Source: a virus
Strand: one strand, 5' to 3'
DNA length: 21,307 nucleotides
Virus record (IMG/VR): IMGVR_UViG_3300029319_000292
Span: 9,749 to 31,055 of that record
The translations under genes and the position numbers were made by a program. Shown piece after piece: positions 15,585-21,307 of this stretch. How positions within the stretch are numbered: the stretch's first letter is position 1; each line of letters starts with the position of its first letter. The notes under the pieces are model-generated. The model saw nothing but the letters and a program-made list of their open reading frames with translations, had not been told where the DNA came from and made no database searches.

Positions 15585-17534
15585 ATGGCAAAATATATTA
15601 GCAACAGATTAAAAAATTTAACAATAGGATTGGATTCTTATAGTGAGAATTTAACCAGTCTTAATATAATTGGTGATGTTAAAGTTGGTGCTGGTGTCAC
15701 TATCAGTTCTTCTGCTGGAATTGTAACTGCAGTAGGCTTTAAAAAAGTAGGTGGAACTAATAGTCAATTTATGATGGCTGACGGTTCTGTTAATTCATCA
15801 ACATTTCTTACAGCAGAATCTGATACATTAGACACCATATTAAATAGAGGAAACACCACCACCAAAAGTTTAAGCGTAGGAGTTGCAACTGCTTCACGAT
15901 TAGAAATATCTTCCACATTTCCAAGAATACTATTAACTGATACTGATAATAATGATGATTTTTCTATAGATAATGCAAATGGTACTTTTCGAGTTAGAGA
16001 TAGAACAAATTCTGCTGACAGATTTGAAATAGCATCAAATGGAAAAGCAACATTACATAATGATGTAGAAATTGAAGGCGGTTTAGAGGTAGATGGTAAT
16101 ATATCAGTTGGAGGAACTATTACATATAATGATGTTACAAATGTAGATTCAATTGGTATTATAACTGCCCGAAAAGATATTCATGTGGGTGCTGGATTAT
16201 CAGTTGTTGGTGTATCGACATTCACTGGTCTAATTGATGCAAATGGTAATTTAGATGTAGATGGTACAAGTCTCTTTAGAGATAATATTACGGTTTCAAA
16301 TGCGGCTCCAAAAATATTTCTGACTGATAGTAATGATACTCCAGATTTTGAAGTAGGTAATTTTAATGGAGGTTTTCGTATTCGTGACACAACAAGTAAT
16401 AACAATAGATTGACTATTGATGAAAATGGTCACGCATCGATTGGTGGTAATCTTGCTGTTGGTGGTGCTCTTACTGTTACTGCTAATATAAACACTAGTA
16501 ATTCATTAATCGTAGCAGGTTCATTAGATATAGATGGTCATATTGTTGGTGATAATTCAACAAACATATCTGGAATCGCATCTGTAACAGCAACATCATT
16601 TCACGGATCAGGTGCAAACTTAACTGATGTTATGACAACTTCTGGTGGAAGTGTAGGTGATCTAAGTGTTAGTGGAATAGCAAGTGTAGGTATTGGAACT
16701 ACAGGGGATACTTTTACAGGAAAGGTAGATCTCTTCCATGAAGGCGATATAAAATTAAGAACCACTCCAGCTGGAGTACAAGTTGTAGGAATTTTAAGTG
16801 CAACTTCTCTAGATTTTACTGGTGCTGAAGGTGCATTTAGTGACGATTTATTACTTCAAGGTGGATCTGCAAACGCATTATGGGATAGATCAGAATCTTA
16901 TTTACAATTTAATGATGGTGCCAAGGCAGTATTCGGAACTGATGTATCAGATGGAGATTTAGAAATTTTTCATAGTGGTAGCCACAGTTATATAAGTGAA
17001 AATGGCACTGGAGATTTATTCATAATTACTGGTGCTGTTGGATTGGGTAGTACTGCTATTAAAATTAGTGATGGTTCATCAACACTGTATTATCAAGGAG
17101 CAGAAAGATTAAAAACTACATCTACAGGGATTACTCTGACTGGAACTTTAACTGCTGATATTGAAGGTAATGCTACTACTGCAGACAAAGCAACTGATTT
17201 AGCAATAAATGCAACACAACAATTAGTATTACAAACTGGAAATAATGCTACTGATGTTTTAGCATCTGGTACTGCAGGATATGTTCTTCAATCTAATGGA
17301 TCTGGTAGTGCACCTACTTGGGCAGCTACAGCACCTGCAAACGCCATTACTGGAATTACGATACGAGAAGATGGTGGATTAGTAGGAACTGCTAATAGTG
17401 TAAGCACTATCAATTTTACTGGGGCAGGAGTAGGCGTTACATTTACAAATCCAGTTGCTGGTATTGCTACTGTTACCATAGCTGGTGGCGGTGGAGATTC
17501 AAGTGCTGTAATGCTGTCCATGATTTTCGGATAA
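15585..17534 (+). CDS. Repeat-rich tail-fibre-like protein (649 aa)
   Basis: Short attachment start (AKYISNRLKNLTIGLDSYSE), then beta repeats: SAGIVTAVGFKKVG, GIITARKDIHVGAGLSVVG, and a duplicated module (residues 105-156 and 236-286) of the form P.I.LTD...DF......G.FR[VI]RD....R..I..NG.A. The distal half has LFHEGDIKLRTTPAGVQVVG, GTDVSDGDLEIFHSGSHSYI, GAERLKTTSTGITLTG and SGTAGYVLQSNGSGSAPTW, all standard marine phage fibre modules. A glycine patch (AGGGGDSS) and a hydrophobic MLSMIFG form the end. Likely a trimeric fibre shaft. No S74 chaperone domain is attached. The start directly follows the TAA of the 113-residue gene, with a weak ribosome site. Confidence 0.8.
   Translation: MAKYISNRLKNLTIGLDSYSENLTSLNIIGDVKVGAGVTISSSAGIVTAVGFKKVGGTNSQFMMADGSVNSSTFLTAESDTLDTILNRGNTTTKSLSVGVATASRLEISSTFPRILLTDTDNNDDFSIDNANGTFRVRDRTNSADRFEIASNGKATLHNDVEIEGGLEVDGNISVGGTITYNDVTNVDSIGIITARKDIHVGAGLSVVGVSTFTGLIDANGNLDVDGTSLFRDNITVSNAAPKIFLTDSNDTPDFEVGNFNGGFRIRDTTSNNNRLTIDENGHASIGGNLAVGGALTVTANINTSNSLIVAGSLDIDGHIVGDNSTNISGIASVTATSFHGSGANLTDVMTTSGGSVGDLSVSGIASVGIGTTGDTFTGKVDLFHEGDIKLRTTPAGVQVVGILSATSLDFTGAEGAFSDDLLLQGGSANALWDRSESYLQFNDGAKAVFGTDVSDGDLEIFHSGSHSYISENGTGDLFIITGAVGLGSTAIKISDGSSTLYYQGAERLKTTSTGITLTGTLTADIEGNATTADKATDLAINATQQLVLQTGNNATDVLASGTAGYVLQSNGSGSAPTWAATAPANAITGITIREDGGLVGTANSVSTINFTGAGVGVTFTNPVAGIATVTIAGGGGDSSAVMLSMIFG
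15897..16442 (+). repeat. Internal duplicated fibre module (two ~50-residue copies)
   Basis: Copy 1 is at about 15897-16052 and copy 2 at about 16290-16442, separated by a GIITA/VGAGLSVVG linker. Both copies encode an LTD..DF......G.FR[VI]RD.T motif. The similarity is clear in protein but weak in DNA, so the duplication is old. Confidence 0.75.
16173..16211 (+). repeat. 39-base near-identical repeat shared between fibre genes, copy 2
   Basis: It matches 9581-9619 in the 865-residue fibre gene with one mismatch; 32 bases at the 3' side are identical. Confidence 0.9.
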
Positions 17535-17537
17535 ATA
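17530..17537 (+). promoter_or_regulatory. Late promoter-like box GATAAATA
   Basis: GATAAATA overlaps the end of the 649-residue fibre gene, 19 bases before the ATG at 17557. An AGGAGA ribosome site lies at 17545-17550, so the transcript leader would be very short. Confidence 0.55.
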
Positions 17538-17556
17538 AACACACAGGAGATTAATA

Positions 17557-17946
17557 ATGACTGCACCTAATTTAAAAAATCCAACAACTATCATAGGTAA
17601 AACCGAGTGTGTGGGAATTGGCACTACAGCGAAGGTTGGTATTCTGACAAACTCTGGAGCATCTGATAAAGTTTTAAAGATAAATTCTGTTTTTGCTGCA
17701 AATGTCGGTGACAGTAATATGTTTGTTAACGTAGCAATTGCAAATACTGTTGGCACAGCATTTACTACTCATATTGCAAAAGATTTAATTGTTGTACCAA
17801 ACACCACACAGATTATTAGTTCAAAAGATACATATTTTTATTTGGAAGAAGGTCAAACATTAGAAACACAAGTTCAAATAGCTGGAACAAGTTTTTTAAG
17901 TGCTAATGGCGTAGAATTTGTAATTGGTTATGAGGATATATCATGA
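17557..17946 (+). CDS. Small beta-sandwich partner protein B2, downstream of the repeat fibre
   Basis: A 129-residue, strand-rich protein with a short glycine/threonine-rich start (IIGKTECVGIGTTAKVGILT). It is followed by a domain similar to the 113-residue product: KINSVFAANVGDSNMFVNVA, IAKDLIVVPNTTQIISSKDT, FYLEEGQTLETQVQ and a closing VEFVIGYEDI. It has its own late-promoter-like box and a good AGGAGA ribosome site. Its stop overlaps the start of the 588-residue gene by four bases (ATGA), so the two are probably coupled. A structural partner or decoration protein of a fibre is the likeliest role. Confidence 0.7.
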   Translation: MTAPNLKNPTTIIGKTECVGIGTTAKVGILTNSGASDKVLKINSVFAANVGDSNMFVNVAIANTVGTAFTTHIAKDLIVVPNTTQIISSKDTYFYLEEGQTLETQVQIAGTSFLSANGVEFVIGYEDIS

Positions 17947-19709
17947 CCTATAGAAGAAGAGGAATTATAGGATATGGAAATGAAATTGAAAAAGTAAAAT
18001 ATGGTCATTCTGGAATGGTTACGCATGAAGATAGAAATTTTCAGGCATCACATTTTCAAAATGGAAGTAGATACGAAGGTTCAACTGAGTCTTGGGTTGT
18101 TACAAAAAACGTAGCAGATATTATAGGTAGCGGAGCAAGTCCAAGTGCTGTGGCTATATCTTCTAATGGTAAACATCTGTATATTGGTAGATCAAACAAC
18201 AGTACTTGTTACTTATTTCATTACACATTATCAACACCGTTTGATATTGAAAGTAGAGTTTTTGTTCATAGTTTTACAACAAATTCATTTGGTGTGGGTT
18301 CTATAGAAAGTATTGTAGTTTCTCCAGATGGTCAATATATGTGGGCTTCCAGTTACTTTGATAAATTACACACATTCTGCATGTCAACACCATTTTATAT
18401 TAGTAGCATATCTTATGTGGGAAAAAGAGAAAGAAAAAATTGGTATAGTAATACAAATTCTACTCTTGGCTTTGATCTAAATCCAGCTGGAATTTTCTTT
18501 CATCCTGATGGAACTAAAGGATATATTATGGGAAATTATAATGATCGTCTTCATCAATACGATTTAACAACAGCATTTGATGTGACTACAATGACTCATA
18601 ATCAATATGAAGGTGTGAATAGTATTAATTCAGATCCATATGGACTTTGGTTTAAACCTGATGGTTCTTCTTTCTTTTTTATAGGAAAAGGTGGAACTGA
18701 TTCTGTTTATAAAAGAGATATGACTACTGCTTGGGATATATCGACACAACAGGACGGTGGTAGTTGGGAGATCTCTCCAAATTACAATTACTTTTCTATT
18801 GCATTTAGTTATGATGGAACCAAACTTTATTTGGGTGCAGATGATCAAAAAATTAGACAATGGTCTTTGAGCACTGCTTGGGATATGTCTAGTACATTTA
18901 CAGATGATGGGTGGACTTTAGGTAGTTTTGGTTTTGGTGGTACCGTGGTTGGGATGGCTTTCAATAGTGATGGAACGGAGTTTGCGGGTCAAGCGAGTGC
19001 TAGTGACAATTACGTACCATTTAAGTTAGATACTCCATATGATCTTAGTGGTGGACATACCTATCTTTCTGGCAAATTTCAAAATGTGGGAGATAATCCT
19101 ATAGGAATATATTATCCAATGGGACTTGCCACTTTGGGAAAAGAAAAAATGGTTATACTTAATGATAATGGTAATAATCAGTATTATGGTAGCACTGTAA
19201 ATTCATTTTCTTTAAAAGAAAATGATAATGTTTTTTCTTTAGAATTTGGATATGTAAAAACTACAGATATTCCCAGTGCAAGTGGTAACAGTGATCCTAG
19301 AGGTTTTTTATGGAAGTATGATGGGACAAAGTATTATGTTTTTGATGAGAATGATAGGGGAATATACCAATTTAGTACGTCTGTTCCTTTTTTAGCTACT
19401 AAACTGGTAAGTACTTTCGAAAGTTTTAAGACAACTTATAGTGGTGGTTCAACAGATCCAAAGGCTTTTGCGATGAGTTTGAATGGTAAAAATATGTGGT
19501 TTATGGATACTAATACTGATAGAATATATCAATTCGATTTAAATACCCCTTGGGATATTAGTGATGGAGTTACCGACAGAGGATGGTCTGTTTGTTTCTA
19601 TGAACAGGAGGGTACTCCAAGAGGAGTATGCTTAGTTCCAACTGGAAATAAATTGTTAATGGTTGGAGAAAATACTGATAATTTGGTTGAATTTTCAATA
19701 CCTTCATAA
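17943..19709 (+). CDS. Beta-propeller-like repeat protein, putative receptor-binding tip
   Basis: A 588-residue protein. After a ~50-residue start (TYRRRGIIGYGNEIEKVKYG, then HEDRNFQASHFQNGS), the rest consists of about nine full repeats and a partial tenth. Each unit reads roughly P.G..[FV]S.DG...Y..[GD]..D..[IL]YQ[YFW].L.T.[WF]D[IV]S. The signature lines include LFHYTLSTPFDI, LHQYDLTTAFDV, VYKRDMTTAWDI, IRQWSLSTAWDM, YVPFKLDTPYDL and IYQFDLNTPWDI. The last strand (LVEFSIPS) could close a ring with the first, as propellers do. No enzyme active site is recognised. Its position between the two small partner genes and inside the fibre block suggests a host-binding or virion surface protein. An alternative is an elongated beta-solenoid. 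Confidence 0.75.
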   Translation: MTYRRRGIIGYGNEIEKVKYGHSGMVTHEDRNFQASHFQNGSRYEGSTESWVVTKNVADIIGSGASPSAVAISSNGKHLYIGRSNNSTCYLFHYTLSTPFDIESRVFVHSFTTNSFGVGSIESIVVSPDGQYMWASSYFDKLHTFCMSTPFYISSISYVGKRERKNWYSNTNSTLGFDLNPAGIFFHPDGTKGYIMGNYNDRLHQYDLTTAFDVTTMTHNQYEGVNSINSDPYGLWFKPDGSSFFFIGKGGTDSVYKRDMTTAWDISTQQDGGSWEISPNYNYFSIAFSYDGTKLYLGADDQKIRQWSLSTAWDMSSTFTDDGWTLGSFGFGGTVVGMAFNSDGTEFAGQASASDNYVPFKLDTPYDLSGGHTYLSGKFQNVGDNPIGIYYPMGLATLGKEKMVILNDNGNNQYYGSTVNSFSLKENDNVFSLEFGYVKTTDIPSASGNSDPRGFLWKYDGTKYYVFDENDRGIYQFSTSVPFLATKLVSTFESFKTTYSGGSTDPKAFAMSLNGKNMWFMDTNTDRIYQFDLNTPWDISDGVTDRGWSVCFYEQEGTPRGVCLVPTGNKLLMVGENTDNLVEFSIPS

Positions 19710-19710
19710 A

Positions 19711-19718
19711 GATAAATA
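19711..19718 (+). promoter_or_regulatory. Late promoter-like box GATAAATA
   Basis: GATAAATA lies just after the stop of the propeller-like gene, 22 bases before the ATG at 19741. It has one difference from TATAAATA and sits in a 31-base gap. Confidence 0.55.
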
Positions 19719-19740
19719 TGTTAACTAAACCTGAAAAATT

Positions 19741-20010
19741 ATGATTGAAACATCAGTTCCAGAATGTGATACAAGAAGATATATAATCGTATCAAAAACA
19801 GAGGCAGACAAAATTGATAGACAAGATCTTGTCGGCAACTGTTATCCAATGGTAACTTATACTGCAGATGAATCTAAGGTATTAGTAAAATATAATAGTG
19901 GAATAGGAACTCCAAATTTTCTTTCTACTTTATCTGGAATACAAGGGCCATATGATGTAATTGGTATATCAACTATTGTTACTAAAGACTGGTTAGGTTC
20001 ATCTGTCTAA
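19741..20010 (+). CDS. Small partner protein A2, downstream of the propeller-like gene
   Basis: An 89-residue protein that resembles the 98-residue product at 11751-12047: RRYIIVSKTEADKIDRQDLV against RKWVIFNYSEASKIDFSQV, VLVKYN against TFVKWN, and GPYDVIGISTIVTKDW against GPYNHSEMLGILTTSEW. It lacks the acidic tail of the other copy. Its own late-promoter-like box precedes it, but a weak ribosome site does not help choose the start; the ATG at 19741 is the first in frame after the promoter. As with A1, it directly follows a putative receptor-binding gene. A dedicated assembly or attachment partner is the working idea. Confidence 0.68.
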   Translation: MIETSVPECDTRRYIIVSKTEADKIDRQDLVGNCYPMVTYTADESKVLVKYNSGIGTPNFLSTLSGIQGPYDVIGISTIVTKDWLGSSV

Positions 20011-20013
20011 ATA
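20006..20013 (+). promoter_or_regulatory. Late promoter-like box TCTAAATA
   Basis: TCTAAATA overlaps the stop of the 89-residue gene, 23 bases before the chosen ATG at 20037. It is the same octamer as the box before gp15. Confidence 0.5.
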
Positions 20014-20019
20014 TTATTG

Positions 20020-20027
20020 TGGAGAAG
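20020..20027 (+). promoter_or_regulatory. Shine-Dalgarno site that decides the start at 20037
   Basis: TGGAGAAG lies nine bases before the ATG at 20037. A GTG at 20019 is in the same frame, but it would place this site inside the gene and lacks a ribosome site of its own. Confidence 0.7.
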
Positions 20028-20036
20028 ACAAAAAAA

Positions 20037-20894
20037 ATGAAAACTTTTTCAGGATTTAAAAAGGCCGCATCTGATGCGATGAGAAAGGTCGTAAAGAAAA
20101 AAGAAGAAGAGAGAAAACCTCAAAAGGCAATGGATGCTGGTGCAAGATTAAGAAGAAAGAAACAAAGGCAAGAATATAGAGCAAAAGTATCTGAGTTTAT
20201 TCCTGATGAATTAAAAGACCATTATGAAATTGATGAGAGTAGTTTAAGTCGTATTAAAAGTAAATCAGATAAGGGAGGAATGGCTGTCCTCTCAGCAACT
20301 CGTACTGGCAAATCCTCTAAAGAAAATAAAGCAAGAAACAAACAGTTAGACAAAGACATTCGTGGTCGTGGTCTTCCTGGTGCTACTAAAGCAAAAGGTA
20401 AATGGGAAGGTGGAAGCGAACGTAGTCACATTGTTTCTTCTGGAAAGAAGGGTAAAAGAAAGTTTAAGAAAGAGATTAAAAAGTTAGGTAAGAAGTATGA
20501 TCAAGATGCGGTTATTGTTCAAACTAAAAAAAGTGCTACATTAAGTGCAACTAGAAAAGGTGGATTGGGTAAGAAGAAGAGAACAGGTATAGGCAAATTT
20601 AAACCTCAAGGCAAATCACCAGAGGGTGTGACACAAATCAAAGGTAAAACATTTACTTATGAATCATATCTTCGTGTTCAAGAAAGAGGTAAGACTTATA
20701 TGATAGTTGCAAACTGGAGAGGAAGACTTGTTAATGTTCAGATGTTCTTTGCTAAGTTCTCAAGACCAACAAAACCTGAAGTTGTAGCAGAAATTCAAAA
20801 AATTTATCCTGGTGCAATCGTATTGTACTTTAATCCAGCAATAAAAGACCCAACCAAACCATTACTGTTTGCAGGAAAAGAAAATCAAAAGTAA
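20037..20894 (+). CDS. Highly basic protein directly upstream of gp17, DUF3293-like middle region
   Basis: A 285-residue, Lys/Arg-rich protein starting MKTFSGFKKAASDAM, a start style common in marine T4-like phage proteins. Residues ~10-55 form a charged helix. The middle (AVLSATRTGKSSKENKARNK, LDKDIRGRGLPGATKAKGKW, SHIVSSG, FKKEIKKLGKKYDQDAVIVQ) has the order of conserved points that I know from DUF3293-type proteins: a strand plus S-A-R, EN.AR...L, then a Y/DQDAV segment. The C-terminal part (TYMIVANWRGRLVNVQMFFA, RPTKPEVVAEIQKIYPGAIV, LYFNP) looks like a small separate alpha/beta domain. It may be a virion or nucleic-acid-binding protein. The function is unknown and the DUF3293 link is tentative. 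Confidence 0.72.
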   Translation: MKTFSGFKKAASDAMRKVVKKKEEERKPQKAMDAGARLRRKKQRQEYRAKVSEFIPDELKDHYEIDESSLSRIKSKSDKGGMAVLSATRTGKSSKENKARNKQLDKDIRGRGLPGATKAKGKWEGGSERSHIVSSGKKGKRKFKKEIKKLGKKYDQDAVIVQTKKSATLSATRKGGLGKKKRTGIGKFKPQGKSPEGVTQIKGKTFTYESYLRVQERGKTYMIVANWRGRLVNVQMFFAKFSRPTKPEVVAEIQKIYPGAIVLYFNPAIKDPTKPLLFAGKENQK

Positions 20895-20901
20895 TTAAAT
20901 T

Positions 20902-21307
20902 ATGTCTGATAATGTTTATCTTGGTAATCCGAACCTTAAAAAGGCTAATACTCCTATGGAGTTTGATGCCAAACAGATTTCTGAATTTGTAAAATGTAAA
21001 AATGATCCAGTATATTTTGCAAAAAAATATGTTCAAATTGTGAATTTGGATGAGGGTCTTGTTCCTTTTGAACCATACAAATTTCAAGAAAAGTTAATAA
21101 AAAGATTTCATAAAAATCGTTTTAATATATGTAAGATGCCTCGTCAGACTGGTAAGTCTACAACCGTGGTTGCTTATCTATTGCATTATGCTGTTTTTAA
21201 TGATAGTGTAAATATTGGTATACTTGCAAACAAAGCTGCAACTGCAAGAGAATTGTTGGGTAGGTTACAAACTGCCTATGAAAATCTTCCAAGATGGATG
21301 CAGCAAG
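20902..21307 (+). CDS. gp17: Terminase large subunit gp17, N-terminal part (runs off the right edge)
   Basis: The ATG at 20902 opens a frame that stays open to the window end, giving 135 residues. They match the N-terminal ATPase domain of T4-like gp17, the DNA packaging motor and headful nuclease (about 610 residues in T4). FEPYKFQEKLIKRFHKN (about 56-72) is the Q-motif-type region, NICKMPRQTGKSTTVVAYLL (75-94) contains the Walker A loop with Lys85, and NIGILANKAATARELLGRLQ (104-123) is the strand and helix after it. Walker B and the nuclease domain lie outside the window. It works with gp16, whose gene is 12.6 kb upstream. No strong ribosome site is visible in the seven-base gap. Confidence 0.95.
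   Translation, partial: MSDNVYLGNPNLKKANTPMEFDAKQISEFVKCKNDPVYFAKKYVQIVNLDEGLVPFEPYKFQEKLIKRFHKNRFNICKMPRQTGKSTTVVAYLLHYAVFNDSVNIGILANKAATARELLGRLQTAYENLPRWMQQ

Noticed and set aside
17499-17756. Minus-strand open frame across the 17.5-kb junction
   Set aside because: It overlaps the end of one fibre gene, a promoter-like box and the start of the next gene, all of which are well supported on the + strand.
20019-20021. GTG as the start of the basic protein
   Set aside because: The ATG at 20037 has a TGGAGAAG site at good spacing and gives the familiar MKTF start. The GTG has no ribosome site and overlaps the promoter region.
20830-21087. Minus-strand open frame at the gp17 start
   Set aside because: It is antisense to the basic protein and to gp17, whose N-terminal ATPase sequence is unmistakable.

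Overview
The window is a continuous, densely packed, single-strand stretch of a tailed-phage genome. It reads as a T4-like marine myovirus of the kind that infects unicellular cyanobacteria or SAR11-type bacteria. The evidence is the T4 head-neck-terminase gene order (gp13, gp14, gp15, gp16, then gp17), T4-type late promoter boxes (TATAAATA and close variants) between genes, strong A+T richness, and many tail-fibre modules typical of marine T4-like phages (GIVTA-type repeats, GxGYTxxPT repeats, DGGxF C-termini, a peptidase S74 chaperone domain). No photosynthesis or other host-metabolism gene is present, so the host cannot be fixed from this window. All genes are on the + strand, with gaps of about 50 bases or less, often with 1-4 base overlaps. 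No gene-free stretch longer than 300 bases exists. I see no tRNA, CRISPR array, transposon or convincing terminator.

Layout. (1) Bases 1-2344: the C-terminal 705 residues of a very large virion structural protein and a small coiled-coil protein. (2) 2383-4520: four small to medium structural genes in the place where T4 has genes 11, 12 and wac: a beta-rich 112-residue protein, a 75-residue adaptor-like protein, a 459-residue fibre-like protein and a 60-residue coiled coil. (3) 4517-8299: gp13 and gp14 (neck), gp15 (tail terminator / sheath stabiliser) and gp16 (small terminase). (4) 8306-20894: a 12.6-kb block between gp16 and gp17, which are adjacent in T4. It is made almost entirely of predicted adhesion or fibre proteins and small partner proteins. 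(5) 20902 to the right edge: the N-terminal 135 residues of gp17, the large terminase, with its Walker A motif.

The block between gp16 and gp17 is the most interesting part. It holds a long modular fibre (865 aa), a LamG-like lectin (277 aa), a coiled-coil fibre ending in an S74 self-cleaving chaperone (436 aa), a beta-helix fibre (599 aa), a repeat fibre (649 aa) and a beta-propeller-like repeat protein (588 aa). Among these lie two pairs of small paralogues. One pair (98 and 89 aa) follows the lectin and the propeller. The other pair (113 and 129 aa) follows the beta-helix fibre and the repeat fibre. Several cassettes start with their own late-promoter-like box, and near-identical DNA stretches are shared between fibre genes. 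I infer a modular receptor-binding cassette system in which large adhesins are built from exchangeable parts and each travels with a dedicated small partner. Expression would be late, together with capsid, neck and packaging genes.
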